Positions 15,973 through 27,300 of a DNA stretch of 64,000 nt are shown here, piece after piece; position 1 is the first letter of the stretch, and each line of letters opens with the position of its first letter. The stretch is taken from contig NZ_CP114054.1 in assembly GCF_026967575.1 (NCBI RefSeq), forward strand, positions 744,001-808,000, given 5' to 3'. This stretch comes from Aurantiacibacter sp. MUD11 (GTDB lineage: Bacteria; Pseudomonadota; Alphaproteobacteria; Sphingomonadales; Sphingomonadaceae). Both the position numbers and the translations under genes were made by a program. Below the pieces are notes generated by a model. That model was not told the DNA's origin. It did not search any database and saw only the letters and a list, made by a program, of their open reading frames with translations.

Positions 15973-16343
15973 TCGACCTCGCCCAGCGTCGAACCGTCAG
16001 GCAGGCGCACACCGGCATAGCTGCCGCCCTGCGCCCCGCTACGTAGCGGGTGGACGTAGAGCTGCACCCTGTCGCCTTGCCGCAGCGTGCGGCGGGTCCA
16101 GCCCTCCTGCACGAGGTTGTTGGGGCTGGTCATCTCGATCGACCACAGCTCCACCTCGTCGCCTGCCTGCACGTTGACGCGGATGAAGGCGTGGGGGTTC
16201 GACCAGCGGAACTGCACCACCGTGGCATCGAGCACGATGGTGCGCTGCATGTCGAACATCGAATAGGAATGATGCGCCGTGCTGGGCGTGGCGCCGAAGG
16301 CGGCCAGTGCCAGCAGGCAAGCGGAAATCTTGGCAAATCGCAT
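15969..16343 (-). CDS. DUF6152 family secreted protein (copy B')
   Basis: A product of 124 residues with a Sec signal peptide (about 1-23) that leaves an N-terminus starting AHHSYSMFD. The His-His-Ser start and the later NPHAF motif are hallmarks of DUF6152, a small periplasmic family often found beside secreted proteins of unknown function. The His pair at the mature N-terminus could bind a metal, but that is a guess. The ATG at 16,343 follows AGGAGGGG. A GTG further upstream lies inside that ribosome site and is rejected. It is the second DUF6152 copy in tandem, 11 nt after the first. Confidence 0.88.
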   Translation of the reverse strand: MRFAKISACLLALAAFGATPSTAHHSYSMFDMQRTIVLDATVVQFRWSNPHAFIRVNVQAGDEVELWSIEMTSPNNLVQEGWTRRTLRQGDRVQLYVHPLRSGAQGGSYAGVRLPDGSTLGEVE

Positions 16344-16354
16344 GTGTCCCCTCC

Positions 16355-16759
16355 TCACAATTGCGGGACGTTAACGGGCGTGCCGTTCTTCGGCAGGCCG
16401 GAATCGAGCACCGTGCCGTCGGCCTTGACCAGGTCGAGGAACAGGCCGCCATGATGGCCGTTGCGCAGCGGGTTCATGCGCAGGGTGATTTCCTCCTCCG
16501 GAGTCAGCGAATTGCGCCGCCAGCCCTGCCGCCGCAGGTTGTTCGGGCTGTTCAGCTCGATCGACCAGTGCACCACCTGCCCCTGTTGCGGCACATCCAT
16601 CTCGATGAAGGCGTGCGGGTTGGTCCACTGGAATTCGGTGACCGTGCCTTCCAGCGTCATGATCTGGCGCTGGTCGAACATGGCGAAGCTGTGATGTGCG
16701 GAGGCACCGCCCGCCAGGGCCAGTGCGGCAGCCATCGCGCCCAAAGCCAAACGCTTCAT
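16355..16759 (-). CDS. DUF6152 family secreted protein (copy B)
   Basis: A product of 134 residues. The signal peptide (about 1-21) leaves AHHSFAMFD at the mature N-terminus, followed by WTNPHAFIEMDV and SPNNLRRQGW, the same motif order as the neighbouring copy (WSNPHAFIRVNV, SPNNLVQEGW). The two share perhaps 45 percent identity by eye, so they are paralogues from an old tandem duplication. Its ATG overlaps the stop of the upstream gene by 4 bp (ATGA at 16,756), showing translational coupling. Periplasmic; function unknown. Confidence 0.88.
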   Translation of the reverse strand: MKRLALGAMAAALALAGGASAHHSFAMFDQRQIMTLEGTVTEFQWTNPHAFIEMDVPQQGQVVHWSIELNSPNNLRRQGWRRNSLTPEEEITLRMNPLRNGHHGGLFLDLVKADGTVLDSGLPKNGTPVNVPQL

Positions 16760-17646
16760 TCGTCCTCTCCCACCAGGTTGCTCTGCCCGCGCTCTTCCGC
16801 CGCCTCGCTGCCGAGATCGGTGCCGGGCAGGTTGGCATTGTAGGCAAGGATGCAGTTCGCCTCGTTGATGTCGGTGTAATCCTGCCGGGTGAACCGCTTG
16901 GTGGAGCGCCATTCGCCCTCCCACATCTGCGGGTCCGTCATGATGTATTCGATTTCCATCACCTCGTTGTCGTCGCCCGACAGGGTGATGCGCTCGATGA
17001 TGCGGAACTCGTCGCTGATCGGGATGCCGTAGTCGATCCAGTGGTTGTCGGTCTCGAAATAGCGGGTTTCGACCACCAGCGTATCGCCTTCGAAATGGCC
17101 GATGCTCTCACCATTGTAGCTGGGCACGACGATGTCGGCGTTGGAGAACTCGCGCCCGTCGAGGAAGATCGTGCGGACCGAGTTGTTGAAGCCGGAAATC
17201 ATGTAGATCGCGGTCGGCAGCTGGATGAAGGCGTGCGGCCAGACGCGCGTCATGATCATCGGCATGCCCGGCGGGTAGCACTGGCCGATGCTGTCGCGGT
17301 ACGTCTCGCCCGCCTCGCGCGCGGCGGCGGAATCGATCAGTGCCTCCACCCCTTCCGGGCCGAACCGCGGATACGGCGGGCCGAACAGGAAATGCAGGAA
17401 GCCTTCGGACAGGTCGACGAACCATGTCCCGGTCAGGTCGATCGGCGCCGGTGGGCGCTCGGCATTGAGATTGGCGGGTGCCAGCGCGCCAAGATAGCCG
17501 GGATGCTTGGGCACCATCTGGTCCAGCCGCTCTGCCGGGATCGGCGTATAGACGCGCTCCACCTCCGGCTGTTCGAGCGGCGCGTCCTGCGCGGCTGCAG
17601 GCACGGCCAGTGCTGCGGCGAGCAGGAATCCCGTTAATCTTCGCAT
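16756..17646 (-). CDS. Secreted protein of unknown function, paralogue A
   Basis: A product of 296 residues with a Sec signal peptide (about 1-19, cleavage near AAAQ). The body contains IDLTGTWFVDL, CYPPGMPMIMTRVWPHAF and SYNGESIGHFEGDTLVVET. The last two also occur, in the same order, in the gene at 15,193-15,972. It is the first gene of a four-gene coupled group read A-B-B'-A'. The fold looks beta-rich and periplasmic. I know of homologues as uncharacterised secreted proteins beside DUF6152 genes. Some such clusters sit near aromatic catabolism genes, but nothing of that kind lies directly here. Confidence 0.8.
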   Translation of the reverse strand: MRRLTGFLLAAALAVPAAAQDAPLEQPEVERVYTPIPAERLDQMVPKHPGYLGALAPANLNAERPPAPIDLTGTWFVDLSEGFLHFLFGPPYPRFGPEGVEALIDSAAAREAGETYRDSIGQCYPPGMPMIMTRVWPHAFIQLPTAIYMISGFNNSVRTIFLDGREFSNADIVVPSYNGESIGHFEGDTLVVETRYFETDNHWIDYGIPISDEFRIIERITLSGDDNEVMEIEYIMTDPQMWEGEWRSTKRFTRQDYTDINEANCILAYNANLPGTDLGSEAAEERGQSNLVGEDE

Positions 17647-17740
17647 GCTTGTCTCTCCCCGCCGCCATACAGGCGCAAACGGGCGGACAAAGTCAAGTTA
17701 TGGCTGCGGGCAGCACCCGGCTGCCCGCAGCCAGGCCAGG

Positions 17741-18493
17741 TTACTCCGGAGCGACCAGCAGGCGGCCGTTGAGCAGCTGCAGCGGACGGGCGTTCATGCC
17801 CATCACGCCTTCCATGGCGGCAATCTGCTCGGCGCTGACTTCCACCGGCTCGGGCACGACGTGCCAGTTCACACCCTCGCTGCACGGCGGCGTGGTGAGC
17901 GAACCCATGTAGCGATAGACTTCGATTTCACCGTCGTTCGCGGGCAGCAGCATGGCGGGATCGAAGGTCACGCCATCCACAGTCGCGGCATCGGCTGCCT
18001 CGGCAGGCGCGGCGTCGACCAGCTTCTGCATTTCCGAATGCGCGTCGCCCTCGACGTACATCACGCCCAGCACAGCCAGTTCGCCGGCATCGCTGGCGTG
18101 GACGAAGTGCGCGGTCAGCGGGAAGCGTTCGCCATCGACGGCATGCTCGGACGGCGTGTGGAAGTGGACCTGCACCAAGTTGAAGGTCTTGCCGCCGCTC
18201 ATCAGGTGCGAACCTTCGGCGAAGTTCGCCTGCACGGTGTGGCCGTTGTTGAGGATGGTCAGGGGCCCGGCGTTCCAGTGCACCATCACTTCGACTTCGC
18301 CGGTGGCGTTCACGTTGCCAGCGCCCAGGTCGATCGGCGACTGCATGATGCCGCGCTCGCACATTTCGAAATCGGTGTGCAGGTGGCCCCAGCGGTCAGC
18401 GCCGGTTTCGCCTTCGTAGGTCCAGTCGGTGGCGGTGGCAGGGGCAGCCAGCAGGCCGATCACGGCGGCGCCGGCAAAGAACTTGCGATACAT
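17741..18493 (-). CDS. Alpha-class carbonic anhydrase, periplasmic
   Basis: A product of 250 residues that interconverts CO2 and bicarbonate in the periplasm. A signal peptide occupies about 1-21. The zinc ligands of the alpha class are all present: H110 and H112 in VQVHFHTPSEH and H129 in TAHFVH. QSPIDL near residue 51 and the SLTTPPCSEGVNW segment (about 190-205) complete the active site. Cys45 and the Cys in TTPPCSEG should form the usual disulfide. It stands alone, 189 bp downstream of pccA, which consumes bicarbonate. A functional link to that cytoplasmic enzyme would need bicarbonate uptake and is only a suggestion. Confidence 0.95.
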   Translation of the reverse strand: MYRKFFAGAAVIGLLAAPATATDWTYEGETGADRWGHLHTDFEMCERGIMQSPIDLGAGNVNATGEVEVMVHWNAGPLTILNNGHTVQANFAEGSHLMSGGKTFNLVQVHFHTPSEHAVDGERFPLTAHFVHASDAGELAVLGVMYVEGDAHSEMQKLVDAAPAEAADAATVDGVTFDPAMLLPANDGEIEVYRYMGSLTTPPCSEGVNWHVVPEPVEVSAEQIAAMEGVMGMNARPLQLLNGRLLVAPE

Positions 18494-18682
18494 TCGATGT
18501 TACTCCTCTTTTCATCTGCCGATGCATTTGGAGGAGTTGGCACCCCGTCGTCCGGCATCGGCTGTCCGATGCGGTCCGACATCACGCGTGGCCTAAGCCG
18601 TCGCGCCAGAGGGGCCCGGTATCCGCTAGGGTGCGCCTTTAGCCACGGGGTGCGCGGCTGCCAATACCTGAATTGGACGGTA

Positions 18683-20689
18683 TCACTCCAGTTCGAGGAT
18701 AACCGCGTCGACCACCAGCGTCTCGCCCTCGGCGGCGTTGATGGTGGCCACCGTGCCCGCCTTCTCGGCGCGCAGGATGTTCTCCATCTTCATCGCTTCG
18801 ACCGTGGCAAGCGGCTGGCCGGCATCAACCGCGTCGCCTTCGCCGACGTGGAGCTTCACCAGCAAGCCCGGCATGGGGCACAGCAGCATCTTGGAGGTGT
18901 CGGGCGGCACCTTCTCGATCATGTGCGCGGCATGCGGGGCAAGGCGTGCGGGCAGTGCCATGGCGCGGTAGCGCCGGCCATGGGTGGTCAAGTTCCACCA
19001 GGCCCCATTGCGGTGCAGGTGCACGCCCAGTTCCTTGCCGTCTGCGGTGGCGGTGGAGAGGCTCTTGCCCGGATGCCAGTCCCAAGTGCCCTCGATCCAC
19101 TGGCCGTCGACGGTAGCCCCGCCCTCGCCCAGCGTCACGTCGAACTGCCGGCCTTCCATTTTCACCGTCCATTCCGATCCGGGCGACGGCGGGCCGTTCA
19201 ACTGGCCGGAAATCCGCCCGGCGCGCGCATCCCAGGTGCACTGGGCCCCAGCGACAAGGCCCGCGACCGTGCGCAGCATGTGCTCGTCCGGCTCGGCGCC
19301 CGTGAAACCCTCGGGATATTCCTCGGCGATGAAGCCGGTGGTGAGTTCGCCGCTGCGGAAGCGCGAGTGCTGCATCAGCGCGGAGAGGAAATCGACATTG
19401 TGGCCGAGGCCGTCGAGCTCGATCCGGTCGAGCGCCTTGATCTGCAGGTCCGCCGCTGCGTCGCGGGTCTCGCCCCAGGTGATCAGCTTGGCGATCATCG
19501 GGTCGTAGAAAATCGACACCTCACCGCCTTCCTGCACGCCGCTGTCCACGCGCACGCCATCGTTACCGCGCAGGTCGCCCGCCCAAGCCTCGACCGGGGT
19601 GGAATAGCGCACCAGTCGCCCGGTGCTGGGCAGGAAGCCGCGATAGGGGTCTTCGGCGTAAATGCGGGTCTCGATGGACCAGCCATCGATGCCGATGTCG
19701 TCCTGCGTCATCGGCAGCTTCTCGCCAGCCGCCACGCGGATCATCTGTTCCACCAGGTCGATGCCGGTGATCGCCTCGGTAACGGGATGTTCCACCTGCA
19801 GGCGGGTGTTCATCTCGAGGAAGTAGAAGCTCTCGCCGGTCGGGTCCGCGCCGCTGACGATCAGCTCCACCGTGCCCGCCGAGTGGTAACCCACGGCCTG
19901 CGACAGCGCGACAGCCTGCTCACCCATCTTGCGGCGCATTTCCGGCGAGACGAACGGCGAAGGAGCTTCTTCCACCACCTTCTGATGGCGGCGCTGGATC
20001 GAACATTCGCGCTCATTGAGGTAGAGCACCGTGCCGTGCTTGTCGCCCAGCACCTGGATCTCGATGTGGCGCGGGTCCTCGATGAATTTCTCGATGAAGA
20101 CGCGGTCGTCGCCGAAGGAGTTCTTGCCCTCGCGCCGCACGCTTTCGAAGCCTTCACGCACGTCCTGCTCGCTGTAGGCGAGGCGCATGCCCTTGCCGCC
20201 GCCGCCCGCGCTGGCCTTCATCATCACCGGATAACCGATATCGTTGGAGATGCGCACCGCGTGCTCCGTGTCCTCGATCTCGCCGACGAAACCGGGGACG
20301 ACGTTGACGCCCGCTTCCTTGGCCAGCTTCTTGGACTCGATCTTGTCGCCCATGGCTGCGATGGCATTGGCGGGCGGACCGATGAAGGCGATATTCTCCT
20401 TCTCCAGCGCTTCGACGAAGCTCGCGCGTTCGGAAAGGAAGCCATAGCCCGGATGCACCGCCTCCGCCCCGGTCTGCCTGCACGCCTCGATGATCTTCTC
20501 GGCGACGAGGTAGCTCTCTGCCGCAGCCGCCGGGCCGATATGCACGGCCTCGTCGGCCATCTGCACGAAAGGCGCGCGCGCATCGGCATCGGAATAGACC
20601 GCCACCGTGGCAATACCCATGCGCCGCGCGGTCTTGATGACCCGGCAGGCGATTTCACCACGGTTGGCGATGAGGATCTTCTCGAACAT
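18683..20689 (-). CDS. pccA: Propionyl-CoA carboxylase alpha subunit (biotin carboxylase plus carrier)
   Basis: A product of 668 residues. It carboxylates biotin with bicarbonate and ATP, and the beta subunit then makes methylmalonyl-CoA from propionyl-CoA. The biotin carboxylase part (1-450) starts [17 protein letters not shown], has the ATP grasp glycine loop KASAGGGGKGMRL and the catalytic [15 protein letters not shown] linking domain follows (about 455-590). The C-terminal biotin carrier has EAMKMEN with the biotinyl Lys at 634. Length and order fit PccA rather than acetyl-CoA carboxylase AccC, which is encoded separately here. It begins 2 nt after the mutase gene, so the two are one unit. 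The partner pccB is not in the window. Confidence 0.93.
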   Translation of the reverse strand: MFEKILIANRGEIACRVIKTARRMGIATVAVYSDADARAPFVQMADEAVHIGPAAAAESYLVAEKIIEACRQTGAEAVHPGYGFLSERASFVEALEKENIAFIGPPANAIAAMGDKIESKKLAKEAGVNVVPGFVGEIEDTEHAVRISNDIGYPVMMKASAGGGGKGMRLAYSEQDVREGFESVRREGKNSFGDDRVFIEKFIEDPRHIEIQVLGDKHGTVLYLNERECSIQRRHQKVVEEAPSPFVSPEMRRKMGEQAVALSQAVGYHSAGTVELIVSGADPTGESFYFLEMNTRLQVEHPVTEAITGIDLVEQMIRVAAGEKLPMTQDDIGIDGWSIETRIYAEDPYRGFLPSTGRLVRYSTPVEAWAGDLRGNDGVRVDSGVQEGGEVSIFYDPMIAKLITWGETRDAAADLQIKALDRIELDGLGHNVDFLSALMQHSRFRSGELTTGFIAEEYPEGFTGAEPDEHMLRTVAGLVAGAQCTWDARAGRISGQLNGPPSPGSEWTVKMEGRQFDVTLGEGGATVDGQWIEGTWDWHPGKSLSTATADGKELGVHLHRNGAWWNLTTHGRRYRAMALPARLAPHAAHMIEKVPPDTSKMLLCPMPGLLVKLHVGEGDAVDAGQPLATVEAMKMENILRAEKAGTVATINAAEGETLVVDAVILELE

Positions 20690-20691
20690 TT

Positions 20692-22953
<2,262 letters not shown>

Positions 22954-23011
22954 GAAACCATCCTCATACAGACCCGCGCCGGTGACGCCAGCCCTGCTGA
23001 GCCTGGCTGTA

Positions 23012-24268
23012 TCAGGAGGTCGCCTCGAAGGCGAAATTCACCTGCACACTGCCGGCAAGGTTGGCCGCGTTCGAGCCGGTGCCGACCGAGAAGGCATTGC
23101 GATCCACCGTGGCATTCCCGGTCACCGAGCGCCGATTCCCGCTGCCCTCCAGCGTGAAGGTGATGCGCTGCGGGCGGCTGGCGCCCTTCAGCGACAGCGT
23201 GCCATCCGCCTCGTAGCGATTGCCCGACACGCGCCGCACCGCTGTGCTGCGCCAGGTCGCCTGCGGGAAGGAGGACGCATCGAGGAAATCCCCTCCGCGA
23301 AGCATGGTGTCCTGCGTCGCGTCACCAAGCGTGGCGCTGCCCAGGTCGACGCGAATCGTGATCGTGGCGGTGGCGGGATTGTCCGGGTCCATCACGATAT
23401 TGCCCGACCAGCTCTCGAACCGGCCATTCAGCGCGCTGCCCGAATTGGTGACGCTGAAGCGCAGCGAACCGCCCGGCTGGATCGCCCAGCTCGGCGGCGG
23501 GCCGGCAGGTTCCGGCGCGACCTCTTCCGGCTCGTCTGCTTCGGCAACCTCCTCCTCGGCCTCTTCGACTGCTTCCTCATCCTCGACCGCTTCCTGCGTG
23601 GGTGTCGGTGAGGGTTCGACCGGTTCGAGCGCGGCGGTTTCCTCGACCGGCGGCTCGATTTCCATCGAGCGGTCCTGCGCCACGCCGAACAGCACGCCAA
23701 GGCCCAGCAGCAGAACGAATGCCAGCATCCCGAGCGCGAAGCCGCCCTTGTCCGGGCTCATCCGGGCCAGCAATCCGTCCTTGATCAGGAAATGGTGCCG
23801 CAGCGCACCGATCACGTGCAGCGCGAACAGGGCAAGGCCGCCCCATGCCAGCCACTCGTGCGCTTCCTCCGCCAGTTCGTTCCACGCCTCGCCAATCGGC
23901 AGGTGCGGCAGCGGGACCACGCCGAACAGCACCGTGGGCACGTCGATGGGATCGGACGAGACGAGGGCCCAGCCGGTCAACGGCATGGCGATCATGAAGA
24001 CATAGAAGCCGACATGCACCGCGCCGGCCAACATGCCGGTCACGCCGCCCTCGATCGGCGCGGGGCGGGCGTGGGTAAAGCGCCAGCCGAGCCGCAGCAG
24101 GCTGAGCGCGAGGATGGTCATGCCGATGGACTTGTGCAGCTGGTATTCGGCAAAGCCGCTGGCATCCTTGGGCATGGCGAAGCCCAGCGCGATCTCGCCG
24201 GCCAGGGCCAGCGCGATCAGCCAGTGCAAAACGATGGCGCCCGTCGAATAGCGAGTGGCTGCAGTCAT
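23012..24268 (-). CDS. Cytochrome b561 - YceI domain fusion protein
   Basis: A product of 418 residues joining two known domains. Residues 1-190 are a four-helix cytochrome b561 with the heme histidines expected in [26 protein letters not shown] and [12 protein letters not shown] further membrane helix (about 195-215) leads to an acidic Glu/Pro linker (215-275) and a C-terminal YceI lipocalin-like domain (about 280-418). In the usual topology YceI would be periplasmic and could carry an isoprenoid electron carrier. The ATG at 24,268 has GGGGAG upstream; the open frame continues further but without a ribosome site. Separate b561 and YceI genes are often neighbours, so this fused form makes functional sense. 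Confidence 0.88.
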   Translation of the reverse strand: MTAATRYSTGAIVLHWLIALALAGEIALGFAMPKDASGFAEYQLHKSIGMTILALSLLRLGWRFTHARPAPIEGGVTGMLAGAVHVGFYVFMIAMPLTGWALVSSDPIDVPTVLFGVVPLPHLPIGEAWNELAEEAHEWLAWGGLALFALHVIGALRHHFLIKDGLLARMSPDKGGFALGMLAFVLLLGLGVLFGVAQDRSMEIEPPVEETAALEPVEPSPTPTQEAVEDEEAVEEAEEEVAEADEPEEVAPEPAGPPPSWAIQPGGSLRFSVTNSGSALNGRFESWSGNIVMDPDNPATATITIRVDLGSATLGDATQDTMLRGGDFLDASSFPQATWRSTAVRRVSGNRYEADGTLSLKGASRPQRITFTLEGSGNRRSVTGNATVDRNAFSVGTGSNAANLAGSVQVNFAFEATS

Positions 24269-24407
24269 CCCGGTCTCCCCTTTTTCTTGCGCGAAGCTGT
24301 TGCGCATTGCGGAGCCGATTTCAATCGGCTGCACGAAATGGCTGTCCTACAGCCTTGCCCCGCGCGCAGCACCCCGGCGACTCATTTCCTGCCTGCGGAG
24401 CGCGCCC

Positions 24408-24821
24408 ATGGCCCTACTTGAAAGCCTCATCGGCCCCATTTCCTCGATCATCGACAAGATCATTCCCGACAAGGAAGCGCGCGAACGCGCCAAGATCGAA
24501 CTGATCAAGCTCGAGGGAACGCAGGAGATGCAGCAGATCGAGGCGCGGCTGTCTGCCATCGTGGCGGAGGCCAATTCGAAGGACCCCTGGACCAGCCGCG
24601 CCCGGCCCAGTTTCCTCTACGTGATGTACGTCCTGCTGCTCACGGCGCTGCCGATGGGGGTGCTGTCGGCCTTCTCCCCCGCCACCGCGCGCGAAATCGC
24701 AGCGGGCATGACCGACTACCTCGCCAGCCTGCCCGAACCGCTCTACGCGCTCTTCGGCACCGGCTATCTCGGCTACACGGCGGCGCGCCAGTGGGGGAAG
24801 ATCAAGGGCGTGGAACGCTAG
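24408..24821 (+). CDS. Holin family protein (GTA-type, three TM)
   Basis: A product of 137 residues. The N-terminal half is charged and helical (IIPDKEARERAKIELIKLEG), then a segment with KDPWTSRARPSFLYVMYVLLL and further hydrophobic stretches near 75-90, 95-115 and 118-130. This matches the small holin family associated with alphaproteobacterial gene transfer agents. Such proteins make membrane pores that release endolysin. No capsid, terminase, tail or lysozyme gene is near, so this is a stand-alone copy, possibly a domesticated relic. GGAG lies 8 nt before the ATG at 24,408. Confidence 0.8.
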   Translation: MALLESLIGPISSIIDKIIPDKEARERAKIELIKLEGTQEMQQIEARLSAIVAEANSKDPWTSRARPSFLYVMYVLLLTALPMGVLSAFSPATAREIAAGMTDYLASLPEPLYALFGTGYLGYTAARQWGKIKGVER

Positions 24822-24885
24822 GCCGCCGCGCAAAACCCGCGCTTTCCCCTTGGCCGCACGGCCGCTGCGCGGCTAAGGGGAGCGC

Positions 24886-25320
24886 ATGACTGATACCGTA
24901 TTCGTTCTCAACGGCCCCAACCTCAACCTGCTCGGCGTGCGCGAGCCGGAAATCTACGGCGCGGATTCGCTCGACGACATTGCCGGGCGGCTGGAAGACC
25001 GTGGCCGCGGACTCGGTCTCGAAATCGAGATGCGGCAATCGAATCACGAGGGCCACCTCGTCGACTGGCTGCACGAAGCCCAGGCCGAGGGCGCCAAGGC
25101 GGTGATCCTCAACGCCGGCGCACTCACCCACACCTCGCTGGCGCTCTACGACGCCATCCGCTCGATCAAGACGCCGGTGCTGGAGGTGCATATCTCCAAT
25201 CCCGCTGCGCGCGAGGCCTATCGCCACAAGAGCTATGTCGGCATGGCTGCGCTCGGCACGATCGCCGGCTTTGGCGCCTACGGCTACGAATTGGCGCTGG
25301 ACGCGGCTTCCAAGCTTTAG
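24886..25320 (+). CDS. aroQ: 3-dehydroquinate dehydratase, type II
   Basis: A product of 144 residues, the dodecameric type II enzyme of the shikimate pathway that converts 3-dehydroquinate to 3-dehydroshikimate. The N-terminus carries NGPNLNLLGVREPEIYG with the catalytic Tyr24 on the flexible lid. QSNHEGHLVDWLHEA, NAGALTHTS and EVHISNPAAREAYR complete the active site with the catalytic His. It lies 97 bp before accB, as in many alphaproteobacteria, so the three genes aroQ-accB-accC may share regulation. Confidence 0.97.
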   Translation: MTDTVFVLNGPNLNLLGVREPEIYGADSLDDIAGRLEDRGRGLGLEIEMRQSNHEGHLVDWLHEAQAEGAKAVILNAGALTHTSLALYDAIRSIKTPVLEVHISNPAAREAYRHKSYVGMAALGTIAGFGAYGYELALDAASKL

Positions 25321-25417
25321 GAAATCGCGCAAGTGAGGCGACGCTAACCCTTGCGTTGCAGCGATACAGGCGATAGCCCGCCTGCCATCCAGATGATGGT
25401 CGCAGAATGGGGATTGC

Positions 25418-25918
25418 ATGGCTGACACTAAGGCCAAACCCGCCCGCAAGGGTGGCATCAATATCGACACCGCGCTGGTGCGCGAACTCGCCGATATCCT
25501 GGCCGAGACCGGCCTGACCGAAATCGAGGTCGAGGACGACGATCGCAAGATTCGCGTCTCGCGCGGCGGCGTGGCCGCAGCGGCGGCGCCCGTTACGGTC
25601 GCGGCCCCGGCAGCGCCGGCACCGGCCGCTCCGGCAGCAGCCGCGCCAGCGGAAGCGCCGGCGGAGGCAGCTCCTGCCGACCACGCCAATGCCGTCAAGT
25701 CGCCGATGGTGGGCACCGCCTACCTCGCACCCGATCCCGGCTCGCCCAGCTTCGTCAGCGTCGGTGATGCGGTGAAGAAGGGCGACACCCTGCTGATCGT
25801 CGAGGCGATGAAGGTTATGAACCCGATCACGGCGCCCGCCGATGGCACGGTCAAGGCCATGCTCGTCGACAACGGCGACCCGGTCGAATTCGACCAGCCG
25901 CTGGTCGTCGTCGCCTAA
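25418..25918 (+). CDS. accB: Biotin carboxyl carrier protein of acetyl-CoA carboxylase
   Basis: A product of 166 residues that carries biotin between carboxylase and transferase in malonyl-CoA synthesis. Residues about 10-45 form the N-terminal domain ([19 protein letters not shown]). An Ala/Pro-rich flexible linker follows (about 50-90). The C-terminal biotinyl domain (95-166) has EAMKVMN with biotinyl Lys132 and the usual thumb-like loop before it. GGGGA precedes the ATG at 25,418. accC starts 14 nt after its stop. Confidence 0.97.
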   Translation: MADTKAKPARKGGINIDTALVRELADILAETGLTEIEVEDDDRKIRVSRGGVAAAAAPVTVAAPAAPAPAAPAAAAPAEAPAEAAPADHANAVKSPMVGTAYLAPDPGSPSFVSVGDAVKKGDTLLIVEAMKVMNPITAPADGTVKAMLVDNGDPVEFDQPLVVVA

Positions 25919-25932
25919 GGGGACGCCAGGGC

Positions 25933-27291
25933 ATGGGAATTTCGCGCATTCTGATCGCCAATCGCGGGGAAATCGCCCTGCGGATCCACCGTGCTGCCCA
26001 TGAGATGGGGATCGAGACCGTCGCGGTGCACTCCACTGCCGACGCCGATGCCATGCATGTGCGCCTGGCCGACCACGCGGTGTGCATCGGCCCGCCGCAG
26101 GCCAGCGAAAGCTACCTGAACCACGCCGCGATCATTTCGGCGGCGGAGATCACCGGCGCGGACGCGATCCACCCCGGCTACGGCTTCCTGTCCGAAAATG
26201 CCCGCTTCGCCGAGATCGTCGAGGCGCACGATATCGCCTGGATCGGCCCCAAGCCCGAGCACATCCGCACCATGGGCGACAAGGTGCAGGCCAAGAAGAC
26301 CGCCGGCGAACTGGGCCTGCCGCTGGTGCCCGGCTCCGACGGCGCGGTTTCCGACTTCGACGAGATGCGCAAAGTCGCGGCCGAGATCGGCTATCCGGTG
26401 CTGGCCAAGGCTGCCGCTGGCGGCGGCGGTCGCGGGATGAAGGTCATCCCGGAGGAATCGCAGCTCGAAAGCCTGGTCAAGCAGGCCATGAACGAAGCCA
26501 AGGCGGCGTTCGGCGACGACACCATGTACCTCGAGAAGTACCTCGGCAATCCGCGGCATATCGAGTTCCAGGTGTTCGGCGACGGGCGCGGCAACGCCAT
26601 CCACCTCGGCGAACGCGACTGCTCGCTGCAACGCCGCCACCAGAAGGTTTTCGAGGAAGCCCCTTCCCCCGTCATCACGCCCGAAGAGCGGGAGCGGATG
26701 GGCGGCATCGTCGCCAAGGCGATGGCCGAGATGGGTTATCGCGGTGCGGGCACCATCGAGTTCCTGTGGGAAGACGGCGAGTTCTACTTCATCGAGATGA
26801 ACACCCGCCTGCAGGTGGAGCATCCGGTTACCGAGATGATCACCGGGGTGGACCTGGTGCGCGAACAGATCCGCATCGCCGACGGCAAGGACCTGTCGGT
26901 GAAGCAGGAAGAACTGGTCTTCAGCGGCCACGCCATCGAATGCCGCATCAACGCCGAAGACCCGTTCACCTTCGCACCCAGCCCCGGCAAGGTCGATTAC
27001 TACCACCAGGCCGGCGGCATGCACGTGCGCGTCGATAGCGGGCTCTACGCGGGCTACGCGATCCCGCCCTACTACGATTCGATGATCGCCAAGCTGATCG
27101 TCTACGGCCGCACCCGCGAAGGCTGCCTGATGCGCCTGCGCCGCGCGCTGGAGGAAATGGTGATTACCGGGGTAAAGACCTCGATCCCGCTGCACCAGGA
27201 GCTGCTCAAGCAGCCAGACGTCATCAGCGGCAATTACACCATCAAGTGGCTCGAAGAGTGGCTGACAGAGCGGGACAGCTCAGAGGGCTAA
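25933..27291 (+). CDS. accC: Acetyl-CoA carboxylase, biotin carboxylase subunit
   Basis: A product of 452 residues. It carboxylates the biotin of AccB with ATP and bicarbonate, the first step of fatty-acid synthesis. It has the N-terminal [15 protein letters not shown], the ATP-grasp glycine loop [16 protein letters not shown], the catalytic [14 protein letters not shown] and the C-terminal domain ending near [16 protein letters not shown]. Its length is normal and no carrier domain is attached, unlike the PccA in this window. It follows accB by 14 nt and precedes the antiporter by 9 nt. Confidence 0.97.
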   Translation: MGISRILIANRGEIALRIHRAAHEMGIETVAVHSTADADAMHVRLADHAVCIGPPQASESYLNHAAIISAAEITGADAIHPGYGFLSENARFAEIVEAHDIAWIGPKPEHIRTMGDKVQAKKTAGELGLPLVPGSDGAVSDFDEMRKVAAEIGYPVLAKAAAGGGGRGMKVIPEESQLESLVKQAMNEAKAAFGDDTMYLEKYLGNPRHIEFQVFGDGRGNAIHLGERDCSLQRRHQKVFEEAPSPVITPEERERMGGIVAKAMAEMGYRGAGTIEFLWEDGEFYFIEMNTRLQVEHPVTEMITGVDLVREQIRIADGKDLSVKQEELVFSGHAIECRINAEDPFTFAPSPGKVDYYHQAGGMHVRVDSGLYAGYAIPPYYDSMIAKLIVYGRTREGCLMRLRRALEEMVITGVKTSIPLHQELLKQPDVISGNYTIKWLEEWLTERDSSEG

Positions 27292-27300
27292 TCACGGCTA

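Noticed and set aside
24408..24821. Prophage or GTA cluster
   Set aside because: No terminase, portal, capsid, tail or endolysin genes flank the holin-like gene; both sides are ordinary metabolic genes.
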